In this document: in pieces, positions 36,501 to 46,309 of the stretch | How the letters are laid out: each line of letters starts with the position of its first letter | How positions within the stretch are numbered: position 1 is the first letter of the stretch | NCBI GenBank assembly: GCA_033063855.1 | Contig: CP093830.1 | Coordinates: 8,928,854 to 8,992,853 of the forward strand | DNA length: 64,000 nucleotides | Reading direction: 5' to 3' | Source of the DNA: Smittia aterrima | Taxonomy: Eukaryota > Arthropoda > Insecta > Diptera > Chironomidae | Notes under the pieces: generated by a model | What the model was told of the DNA's origin: nothing | Database searches by the model: none | What the model saw: the letters and a program-made list of their open reading frames with translations, nothing else | Program-made: the position numbers and the translations under genes

Positions 36501-37540
36501 AGCAAAAGTCAACAACTACTTGTTACGCAGGATAAATCAATGAAATTCCTTGGCATTTTATAATCCCGATGTGATTACAATGATCTGATACTTAAATGTC
36601 GATCATCGTTGAGAGAGAAGAGATGAATCATCAAAATATTTTCTATCTGCAATCCAATGCATCTTTAATCTACGAAAGTATTTGCTCATTCAGCTTTTTA
36701 TTTCTAAATTCTTTTCGGGTGATTTTCAATTGAGAAGGAATTTTCGTTTAATCTAGGTCCTTGAGTCTGAAAGGATTAGAGGATTTTATTTGGGAAAACA
36801 CGTAGACAAATTTTGGAAGAGAGTTGAGATTGAGCTATGGAAGAACTTTCTTTTTCAAGTTGGGAAAACTTTTGTTTGAGTTCCATTCAAAAAATAAAAA
36901 CTAAATAGAGAATCATCAGCTAGAGCTAGTTTCAACTCTTTGGTCATTTAGCGAAAGCGTTGTCGCTTAATCATTTTCCCCCATCGTTAGATGATCAATG
37001 AGAGTAATTCACAGCATGTTCTTAATCATTTGCTTTGTAATTGTGTGAACTCGCGGTTAAACTGTTTTCGCAGCACACCGAGCTTCGTCAACACACAAGG
37101 CCACCACTGGAGGGAGAGACATTTCTTATCACTCTTCATATGACACACTAAACAAGTGACTTTTGATAACACTTTTGGTGGATAATTGTATTGTTGCGAA
37201 CTGGCGATATGAGAGGGACACTTAAAGCCATTTGTCATTCGAATTTTTTGAGCAAAATTGCGAAAGGCCCCCAGCACTCAACATTTTTAGGTGTGAATGA
37301 GTCATTCGCTCAATCATTTTTTCGCTCATGCCGTCATCTTGTCGTCTTCTTATAATTAAGAAGCTTAAGGTGCGGTCAAAGTGCTCGCACTTTCCCAAAC
37401 TCATTCTCATGCACAAAAAGCAGCAATTAGAGTTATTATCGATTTAGAATTTCACATTAAAAAGGCTTCGCTGATTATGATTCATTTGATTTGATGAGAT
37501 CACTTACTGCATGCAACGCTGCTAATCTATCCTTCGTCAT
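30530..37540 (-). CDS. Syx1A: Syntaxin 1A, presynaptic t-SNARE, with alternative SNARE and membrane-anchor exons
   Basis: Plasma-membrane Qa-SNARE that assembles with SNAP-25 and synaptobrevin for vesicle fusion and binds Munc18/Rop. Shared exons are 37540-37508 (MTKDRLAALHA), 36332-36152, 36089-36016, 35944-35761, 35701-35628 and 35566-35429. They encode residues 1-228: an acidic N-peptide region, the three-helix Habc domain (FMDEFFSEVEEIREMIDKI onwards), the linker and the first half of the SNARE motif, ending ELHDMFMDMAMLVESQ. That final Q228 is the zero-layer glutamine. Two 111-nt exons for the second half of the SNARE helix follow, then five terminal exons each coding an anchor and a stop; all listed separately. 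With the canonical SNARE exon and anchor b the protein is 292 aa, as usual for the family. Intron 1 is about 1.2 kb. Confidence 0.95.
30887..30970 (-). CDS. Syx1A: Syx1A terminal exon d (membrane anchor)
   Basis: Acceptor TTTCCAG, then 27 codons and TAA. It begins KKIMMLLCFTVLGLIGSAYV and ends SKIPGL. It shares length and the IPGL end with exons b and c. Confidence 0.88.
   Translation of the reverse strand, partial: KKIMMLLCFTVLGLIGSAYVYSKIPGL
31333..31416 (-). CDS. Syx1A: Syx1A terminal exon c (membrane anchor)
   Basis: Acceptor CTCGCAG, then 27 codons and TAA. It begins KKIMIMICLTVLGLLVAWYL and ends SFIPGL. It is very like exon b at both protein and DNA level, indicating a tandem duplicate. 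Confidence 0.88.
   Translation of the reverse strand, partial: KKIMIMICLTVLGLLVAWYLSSFIPGL
32188..32271 (-). CDS. Syx1A: Syx1A terminal exon b (membrane anchor)
   Basis: Acceptor TTGCAG, then 27 codons and TAA. It begins KKIMILICLTVLGLIVCGYI and ends TWIPGL. Its first eleven residues match the Drosophila Syx1A anchor as I recall it, so this is the best candidate for the ancestral anchor. Confidence 0.9.
   Translation of the reverse strand, partial: KKIMILICLTVLGLIVCGYISTWIPGL
33221..33310 (-). CDS. Syx1A: Syx1A terminal exon a (membrane anchor)
   Basis: Acceptor TTCCAG, then 29 codons and TAG. It begins KKILIVICLTVTAVILITLL and ends WLMSVFG. It is the longest and most hydrophobic of the five anchors. 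The juxtamembrane KK and the Cys at anchor position 8 are kept. A possible AATAAA (TTTATT on plus) lies about 130 nt downstream. Confidence 0.85.
   Translation of the reverse strand, partial: KKILIVICLTVTAVILITLLILWLMSVFG
34295..34405 (-). CDS. Syx1A: Syx1A alternative SNARE second-half exon
   Basis: 37 codons with exactly the same length and phase as the canonical exon 711 nt upstream. It starts GELVDRVENHVQQGRDFTEN and ends YASKARK. Flanks are TACAG and AAAG|GTTAG, a weaker donor. Layer residues become V, V, V, G, T, A, L, A, so the helix is kept, but layers +4, +5 and +7 change and surface charge differs. Including both exons would add 37 residues to the helix, so use in place of the canonical exon (mutually exclusive splicing) is expected. 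Transcript evidence is needed. Confidence 0.85.
35117..35227 (-). CDS. Syx1A: Syx1A canonical SNARE second-half exon
   Basis: 37 codons in phase 0, starting [20 protein letters not shown] and ending KYQSKARR. It is near-identical to syntaxin 1 of other animals. The heptad layer residues +1 to +8 read I, I, V, A, V, A, T, A. The acceptor is AATCAG and the donor CCGG|GTAAGT, both strong. Confidence 0.95.
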
Positions 37541-38959
37541 GTTGTTGCTCTGAGTTAAATCTAGACTTTTGTTGCGGCACTCGCTTTTTCAAGAAATCAC
37601 TTTTTTCTTCGGACGATATTCACTTTTATTTGTGGAATGGAAAAATCTTCCAATTCAAAAACCTCCTCCAATTAAATAACTTTACACGCTCAGTTTACGA
37701 TACTTTCACACTAGTCGGTGTTCACTAGACTTCCATTAGCACGAAATTAGGTTTTCTGCACGTGAAACTCTTAAATTTACCAAAAATCACTCAACAATCC
37801 TCCGAGCCAGAGCGATTTTGATAAATTTTTCCTTCACGAATTATTGATTTTCTCGTGAAGTTTGTGCGCATGATCTGATTTCAAGTTCAACGCGTTTCAC
37901 TCCGCTTCAACGTTTTGGTTCTCGTCACGCCGTCACAGCAGAATCTTCTTTTCTGTTTTTAAGAAATTCGCTACTTTAATTCAGCAAATTAAGAAGAGTC
38001 GCGTTTAAAACTTATGAAGCCGGTAAAAAACTAAGTGACCATAAATGGAGCATGTCTTTTTTAAGATTTCTTTAATGATATTTCTAAAGAAATTCATTCA
38101 GCTTACAGACAAGTTTGTCTTTAGTTGGTCCAAGCTTTATTTCTTAGTTTCGCTGTTTTATAGACTCGATATCTAAAGTCTGACTCATTAATATTATCTC
38201 CGATTTTATCGTCTTTTGAAATTTCAAGTGTTTCTAGTATTTCTCACTAGAGTTGCCACAATCGCCTTTAAATATTTTTTATAACGAAAAAAAAAAGCAC
38301 AAGTTGCGAAAGAAAAAACGCTTTCAATTTTAACCCGAAACTTACGAAGAAGTTCACGTTCAGCGATTTGCTTCTTGCATTTGAAAATACCAGTTCATCA
38401 AAAAGGATCATAAGTGAGTAGATTTAATAAGTAATTTGGTTCTAAATAGATAGATAAAGTGATGAGCAATCGATTGAGATCATCAGAGTTGTGAATTTCG
38501 CGATAACTCGAAAGATATTAGTAATTTAAGATCCTGCGACATATGAAGCGAGAACAAGCTATTTTTCGTTTTAAGGTCGAGATTCGCAAATCATCGAAAA
38601 CGCGGTCAATTTTTTTCTGAAATTCCCGTTTCATTGTGGTAGCCGGTAACATTCCTTCTCAAAGTCCAGGAGAGCTATAAACAAAGTTCTGTCTAAAAAG
38701 ATTTATTAATTAAACAAGAATAAGCTCGTCAGAAACATTCCTAAACACTTTAAGAAGAACAAGCGTTAGAAACTCTCATTAGAGCGCGAAACCTTCCGGT
38801 ACTGTTACTGTTACACAAAAAGCTTGTAACCACTTCTCTGAATCTCTTACGACAGTTCTCGTAATTTCTTGAATAACCAAATCGAAGCATCTCAAATCCA
38901 ACAAAATGACTCATCAACGGTTTTTCTTCTTTTAACGCAGAACAAAATTTACACATAAG
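37541..38959. other. Shared upstream region of Syx1A and Ran (head to head)
   Basis: No coding exon seen. The Ran 5' UTR probably contains an intron: a good donor at about 38411 (ATAA|GTGAGT) and an acceptor at 38940 (a pyrimidine run then CAG), 20 nt before the Ran ATG. Confidence 0.5.
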
Positions 38960-39674
38960 ATGGCAACAGAAGGCGATATCCCTACTTTCAAGTGCGTCTT
39001 GGTCGGAGATGGAGGAACAGGAAAGACTACATTCGTCAAACGCCATATGACTGGTGAATTCGAGAAGAAATACGTTGCAACACTTGGCGTAGAGGTTCAT
39101 CCTTTAGTTTTCCACACAAATCGTGGCGCAATCAGATTCAATGTTTGGGTAAGTGCAACGGCAGATGTTCAATCACTTCGAAGAAACTAATTTCAAATTA
39201 TTCTTTTGAGGATAGGATACAGCTGGTCAAGAGAAATTCGGAGGACTCCGTGACGGTTACTACATTCAAGGACAATGCGCTATCGTCATGTTTGACGTCA
39301 CGTCTCGAATCACATACAAAAACGTTCCAAATTGGCATCGCGATTTAGTTCGAGTGTGCGAGAACATCCCAATTGTCTTGTGCGGAAACAAGGTTGATAT
39401 TAAGGATCGTAAAGTGAAGGCAAAGAGCATCGTATTCCATCGCAAGAAGAATCTGCAATACTACGACATCTCAGCAAAGTCCAATTATAACTTCGAGAAA
39501 CCTTTCTTGTGGTTGGCTCGTAAATTGGTTGGTGATCCCAACTTGGAATTCGTCGCTATGCCTGCGTTGTTGCCACCAGAGGTCAAGATGGACAAAGCTT
39601 GGCAAGATCAACTGGAGCGCGAAATGGAAGAAGCTCAGAAGACAGCTCTGCCCGAGGATGACGAGGACTTGTAA
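38960..39674 (+). CDS. Ran: Ran GTPase
   Basis: Small nuclear GTPase that drives importin/exportin transport and spindle assembly. Two exons (38960-39148, 39216-39674) give 215 aa, one residue shorter than human. Motifs present are the P-loop GDGGTGKTTFVKRH, switch I with YVATLGVEVHPL, DTAGQEKFGGLRDGYY across the splice junction, NKVD, and SAKSNYNFEKPF. The acidic C-terminus ends ALPEDDEDL, diagnostic of Ran. Conservation is extremely high and the start is unambiguous (MATEGDIPTFK). Confidence 0.98.
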
Positions 39675-40102
39675 AACATCAACACTGAAATCTTTAAATT
39701 CATTTCCATTTTCTCTTAATTATAAATCTTTGCAAAGTAAGTCGCAATATCTCAACGACTCACCGATTCAGATTTGTTTTCACTTTGATTTTTCTTTTTG
39801 AGTTTTCTTTATCAAATTTCACTCTTTGTTTCGAAGATAAGTTAAAATGAAAAAATAATCTAAATAAAATAAAAAAAAAACGAAAATGTTAAATGGATCT
39901 TTAGTGTTTTTCTGAAAATTAAATTCAAGAAAATTTCTTAAGCATTTGAAACATTTTTTATTGAAATCAGAAAAAGCTTTAATTTTCTTTATATAAAATA
40001 CCGAATTGAAGAGTTGATTCAATCAACTTGATTGATACTGGTAGAAATGGGGAGGAGAGCTTAACATTAAAAAAAACTATTTACTGCGGTTGATATGCGA
40101 GT
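39675..40102. other. Convergent 3' flanks of Ran and the SLC36 gene
   Basis: AT-rich 3' UTRs; no gene. Open frames here are chance. Confidence 0.6.
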
Positions 40103-42456
40103 TTATGATTTCTCGGTAGGAGAATAAAGCTTCATTATGTCTTCGATTGATGCCTTAGATCCAAAGTAAAGGGCAAGAAGGCCGAAGGCACAAATGACAA
40201 CGTTCTTCCAAATGATCCAGTTAAACTTTCCGAATCCTTGTTCCCAGTAAGTGATCATCTCGATAAAAACGGGAATAATCAAGCCTAGAATTGAGAAGCA
40301 GAAGGCACCAAGTATTCCAACGAAAGGCCCTGAGGAGAAGAAAACAGAAATTTAAATTTAATTCAATCAAACTGTCGAGATTAGTTAGTTACCGATGGTT
40401 GGCACAGCAACAGCTAATAGAACAGCGGCAGTTACAAGAATTGTTCTCATCATATAGTTTACGAGTAGAGGACGTTTAGTGAATTTATTTTTAATCGCAT
40501 CCCAGCCGATCTCCAAGCAGACGTAGAACTGCAGTCCAAACGTGCAAAAAACTGCAAGAGCAATGAGGATTTTCACAATTTGCGCTGGAATCTCCTCAAT
40601 CGGCAGATTCAATGTTATTGAACCAAGCGCGGCATCTCCATACTTGACATAGCCCATGAATCCAAGCAAAATGTAAACTAATGTCACACCTAAATGTTTA
40701 TTTAATAAAAAAATATTAGCACGTTTAACTTTGTGACAACAAATCCACTTGACAATTTACCTCCCATTCCACGATTCAAGACACCACAGATTCCAATAAA
40801 ATGTTGAGGCGTCTTCATTGCATTTTCAAGAGGCATCACAACTCCGATGGCTTCCATCGCGAAAATAACGATTCCGAAAAATGGAGGAATCTTCAACAAA
40901 GAAGTGTGAAGAGGACGATCAGAGACCGGAGGCATATCTGAGAGAGAAGAGAAAAGTATTTTTTATTGTCGTATTGTTAACTAATTAATCTTATCGTCTT
41001 ACCTTGAGTTAAATAGTAGAAGGTGATAAGTAATCCGATTCCCATGAATACATTAGCGACCGCTGAGAAAGGAGCGAGGTATTTCAAGTTCGGAACCCAA
41101 GACAGGAGAATCAATGGAATCAGAAGACCGGCAATAAATATTCTGAGATCAACTTCGATTTTAAAGTAATGTTGAATAAGTTGCATAAAGTTCTCCGCGA
41201 TGATGACTGTGTAGACGGCACAAGTTCCAAAGTAAGTGATGAAGAGCCCGTAGTTGATCAAATGTTTCATGGTAGGCGCCCAAGGACGAGCCCAGGATGG
41301 ACCAAGAACGAAGGCACTTTCCGCGACTTCAGCAAAGTTCATCTGCGTTTTTCTTGTTCGACGATATAAAGTATGAGCGCATTTTACGAGAACATAGGCA
41401 CACTGTCGATGAACAAATAATTAATTTAAATTGCAAATCAATCGAGGCTGAAGAAATTACGATCGAGACTTACATGTGTACAAATGATTGCAGTGAGGAT
41501 TGTCGCAAATATTCCAGTAACTAGACCCGCATAGCTGAATGCCATTGGCATCGCTAGAATCCCAGTTCCAAGCGAAGCCTTCAGCAAATGTGTCAACGTG
41601 TCCATATCCCTGTAATCAAATTTCTCGTAAATTGAGATCAAGATGAAAGCGAATGAGGAACTTACGAGGTTGGGTGATCGACTCGTCTTTCCTTGAATGG
41701 ATCGAAATCAGGCAGAACTCCATTCTCAGTATCACGAGAAGCTGGAGCCACTTTGTAACTAAGGAAAGATTATAAAAGTCAAATATTAATTTAATTTAAT
41801 TTTCTCATCAGCACCTGTGGTTGTTATTAGTCTCGGTCAAGTGAATGTCTGCCATTCTTGATTTTCTTTCTTTTTTAAATTAAAAATCGAAAGCAATAGA
41901 ACTCCGATCCCAGTAACGACTGAAATCGAACTGATTGTCATGCAGAATACAATGCAGACCCGAAATGAAAACTGCAAGTGCGTCAAGTTTCTTTCCCATT
42001 ATTCTGCATTTGCTTTTTGGAATTCGCGAAAAAAAAAATGAGAAACACGACAACATAAATTCCGCGAAGCTCATCATAATTGTAGAGCCGATCGCCAGTT
42101 TTGGGCGAAGAATATTCGCGAACGACGAGAAAAAGTTTTGTCGATCGAGGAGAAGATCGAATTCACATTCATTATCAAACAATTCTGTCGCGTTCCTCAA
42201 AGAAATTATTCCCTCGCTCAACATGAGGTTCTAACCAGTCTTTTTTCACTGGCGATGCGATAAATTAATTTCATTTCGGAATGTGCTGAGTGTTAATGCA
42301 AAACTTTGAACTTACGTTGAACTTCCATTCTTCTTATCGCCTGGCAGGAATGTCTCTAACTCCTGTGGTGGAGGACCAGTGTACTCCTGAAATGAAATCG
42401 ATTAATCCTGTGAAATAAAGAAAATTATTTCAACGATCGACACTTACGTTCACCAT
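40103..42456 (-). CDS. SLC36/PAT-type proton-coupled amino-acid transporter
   Basis: Eleven-helix amino-acid transporter of plasma or lysosomal membrane (AAAP superfamily). The main transcript uses exons 42456-42448 (only ATG GTG AAC), 42386-42316, 41758-41666, 41609-41474, 41402-41003, 40937-40761, 40689-40393 and 40329-40103, giving 469 aa. The N-tail EYTGPPPQELETFLPGDKK is cytosolic. The first helix holds the family signature LTHLLKASLGTGILAMP. Other marks are CAHTLYRRTRKTQMNFAEV, FFGIVIFAMEAIGVVMPLEN and GPFVGILGAFCFSILG. The stop follows YSPTEKS. It resembles Drosophila pathetic/CG13384-type PATs, some of which act in growth control; I cannot assign the orthologue. A second first exon gives another N-terminus (listed separately). 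Confidence 0.93.
41815..41855 (-). CDS. Alternative first coding exon of the SLC36 gene
   Basis: ATG then MADIHLTETNNNH, ending CACAG before GTGCTG. It splices in phase to the exon at 41758 (giving ...NNNHSYKVAPAS) and yields a 456-aa isoform that lacks the GPPPQELETF tail. The exon lengths keep the frame exactly, which supports it; the donor is less than ideal. Confidence 0.6.
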
Positions 42457-45400
42457 GTTCTGTCTTTTGTTTGAGATTATTGTGTTAATCTAGCGTCTTT
42501 CTAGAATATTTTGAAAGTAAGATTCTGTTAAGTTGTTTTCGTGAAAATACTTTAATCGTTGTCAAGCGTGAGGTGATTGACTTTCAAAAGATTTTCTCAA
42601 AAGAGTAAACAGAGTAACGACCGAATATAATAAATCTCATCTTGTTTGCAAATATTGTTGAACTCAATTTAAAGAATAATTCATCAAATTGTGATTTTTT
42701 ACTCCAGAGAAATTGACAGCTTTCAAATTGCGTAAGTATTTATTTAGTTCAATGTCACAACTGCACAATTACGTTATCAGGTAGTTGCTCTTGTTTTTTG
42801 GAATTCACTCAGTTCAGAACTTTCAATGAAACGACTTTTCGTGTAGTTTGCACAATCGATTTCTATCAGGAAGGACAAAGCTTACAAATTAAATATTTTT
42901 CAATCTGCTACTCGGTTTGGTAGTGTCAAGTTCTGAAGGAAGACTGATAATGAAAAAAATATTTCTGCTTATTTATCAGCAACACAATTGAAACTTCTAC
43001 GATCTTATCTGACAGAGCTACATGAATGTCGATAACAGTGAAAAACTCTCTTGGTGTTGATGTTAGAAGACAAACAAATATTGAATCTTAGTTGTTAGAT
43101 AATTGAATTTGCATTTAGAATGAGAGTAAACTTGGGGCAGATTTGTTTACGATTTTTGTTAGATAAAAGAAGCGATTTGTTCATCGAAATGTTTGAAATA
43201 GATCTCTTCGAGAGTCAATTGCACTTCAGTTTCCTCTCAAGACATTTTTCTCTGTTTATTCACTTCTCTTCTAACTGGAGACGTTCACAGTTCAAGCATC
43301 GGCAATTCAATAAGCGGCGATGTCAACGATGATTTAATTATCACAACTTGAACTAAACAAATTTAAATGTTTACTGAGACATTAAGGTCTCGGAGTCTGG
43401 CCGAGATTTGTTTTCATGATGAGCTTAATTGCTATCATTTTCGTTAAGTAAATAAAAAGTTTCCAGGAAATTTTTTGTCGAATTTCAGCAGAAATGAAAT
43501 AATCGCGTTGTCTGCGAAAAACAAGAAGGTAGAATGTTGAAACAAAGCTTTCGTATTGCATCAGACAAACCAAAGAATGGCAATGCCGCACGCATCGATC
43601 TTCATGAGAGAAAAGCAAGAAATTTATTTTTAAAGTTTGCATCAAATTGAATTTTCATTCACGCGCCACAGAAAAAAATGTAACGATGACTTTACGAATC
43701 AAAAGTGATAATTTGTTGATCCAACGTTTTTTTCGTCTACAATGACGAAGAAAAAATGTGTGAATGAAATGGATGACGTCAGTTGTGACTAAAAATATGA
43801 AAGTACTTGATGGAGTCGATAAAAATTTTTTTGACGAATCTGCTTTGTCATAAAATCGATAAACGATCAAGCGCGGGAAAGGATTCTCAGAAGGAATTGA
43901 AACTTTAATGTTACGTACAACATTAATTATGCAAACTGGATTGTCACGATGATTTTCCAAATGAAGGGGAATACTAATGAGTGATAATCCTGTTACTCAG
44001 TTGAGCTCTCAAGGAATTATTTTCTATTTGCGATGTACTTTGTAGTCTCCTCTGAGCTCTGAGAATGATTTCCTTCACCTTTTATATTCACAAACGACGA
44101 AGTTATTCGCGTACTACAACAATTAAACTGCTGCAACAAACAGAAAAAATTTACGACTCGACACTCTCTTAGCACATGTCAATAAACTTGAGTGTTTGAT
44201 TCGATGTTATGAATGAATTAACCGTTTGCTTACGATGCAAAAAAAAAAACGTTGCGGCTTATCGTCGAATGGTCGAAACACTTTCAGATAATTGAAACAC
44301 TTCACCCACAAGACGTTGCCAATCGCTCTTCAGACGGTCTCACTTTCTTACGATAATTATATCGATTGAACCGGCGAATAGATTTGCTCCGTTTATTTTT
44401 TTTTTTTCGGGAAAAGAACGAAGACTTGTCGACAGAACAAAACCAAAACTGGTTTTGTCCTCAGCCGGCGAATCTTTCTCACTCTTTCAGTTCTTTTTTT
44501 TTTGTGTGCACTAAAAATACTCAACGCGAAGAAGAACGATGAATGAGAAAGCAAGACACACTCGTTCTCGACAGAATTTGACCCCAAAAAACCGAGGGAA
44601 GAGAAATTTAAAATTAAAACTTCGAGGAAAAGTAAGAAACTTGAAGCAATGTTGAAAGAAAGAAAAATATTTCGTGACGTAAAAACATGAGCGTACAGAG
44701 TCGGTAGGCAATTTTTTTTTATCCAATATTGACTCTCAAAACACGTGGCACCAAAAATTATTCTATCGCGGAGTCTCGTGTGTGTGTTTTCCCAAGCTAA
44801 CCAAATTCTCTTTGTGCGACGAACATTAAACGATTTATCTGATCAAAGAAGTCATTGATAAATCTCGATCCAATAAATCACACACGATCGCAATTTTATC
44901 AATTAAAACTAAGAATAAGTGGTTTCTCACAAAGTTATGAAATATGCCCAAACTCGTCTTATCTCGAATTGAAAATACGTCTGACGTCGTCTGAGGGGGT
45001 CTTCCGAGGACTGAATGAACGAGAATCTATTAAAATTATTTATTTCTTTCCTATAGTTTTCCACTTCTCACTCTCTTTAAATTGTGAGCGCGCAGCCGTC
45101 GAGCGCGACCAAGCGGGCTAATCATCAAATTCTGTACTTGATGTTGAGTATTTTCATTTGAAGGTCAACCAACAGACAATACCTGAAAATAAAATGACGC
45201 GGCAATTTCGTATCGAGAGCAGAAAAAAAATGTGTCATCATTCACGACAATCCCGATTTCCCTTTCAGCTCTCCCGAACGAAGAGAACAACACTTGATTG
45301 CATTAGAAGAAGAGAGAAGAAACCTCCGGAGAATACAAACTGACATAGAAGAGTTTGCTATAAGAAAACGAAAACCGGCGAAAGAAATTAAAGAGAAATA

Positions 45401-46309
45401 ATTTTCTCTGTTGCACTCAGCTTGAAAGATTTTCGATGATCCATGCAATTTTATGTCGAGATGATTAAAATGTTTTTGGTATCAATAAACTTTTGAGACA
45501 AAATATTTTGAGTTACATGAAATTGAAGCTTTAAGAAAACTTCGGAATAAAATTTCTTTTTTATTGAATGTTCCGCTTCGAATTAATCTAATTTCCGGTT
45601 CTTGATAAAAATTCAATTCTCATCGTTAGTTCATGTCCTTGAACGAAAAATAATCTAATGAAGCAACAGAAAAACAAATAATCGAAAGTGGTTTCTTAAT
45701 TAAATTTAAAAACAGTTTTATTATAAAACAAGTTTCCCAGCTTCTCGAGTCGCTTCCTAAGTTAAATCTCAATCTTTGTGACGACTTCTTCATGATTGTG
45801 TCAATTAAGAGATGATAATGACTTTGGAAAACTCAAATATTGATCTGTGTTGGTTTCTGTTCTCATTTTATTTTATTTTCGCTCATCATTTTTCCACCTC
45901 GCAATCATCAAACGTGGATCGCGAAGAAGACACTGAAATTCACTCAAGAACGTCTTATCTCAGAGCAAAATAGTAAAAAAGAAACGAAACATAAAAGCGA
46001 CTGATAAGAGAAGAGTTTATTGTGGTGTTTGTCGTTGTCAGCCGAGTCTTAGAAAGCGTTTTGCCTTCCTTTCAGAATCTTTGAAGAGTTGACCGCGAAT
46101 CAACGCATGTGTTTGAATAGATCGCGAATTTGTGCACTGATCGGTGATTTTATGAGAAAATTCATTCGTGTCAGAATCAAAGGCGTTCTAAAGTGATCAA
46201 ATGTCATGAGATTATATGATTGTGTGTAAAGAAGATACTGAAGCGATATCAAACGATCTGCAATAAATTTCTTTTTGAAGTCTTTTCGGTAACAAACAAA
46301 AATATTCTA
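42457..46309. other. Long intergenic region upstream of two divergent genes
   Basis: No supported coding exon. Several open frames of 60-115 codons exist on both strands (for example 43655-43960 minus and 44855-45121 plus) but have no family signature. It holds the promoters of the SLC36 gene (left) and twins (right) and could hold further non-coding first exons of twins. Confidence 0.5.

Noticed and set aside
43655..43960. 101-codon minus-strand frame upstream of twins
   Set aside because: No domain and no splice partner; typical of open frames in AT-rich DNA.
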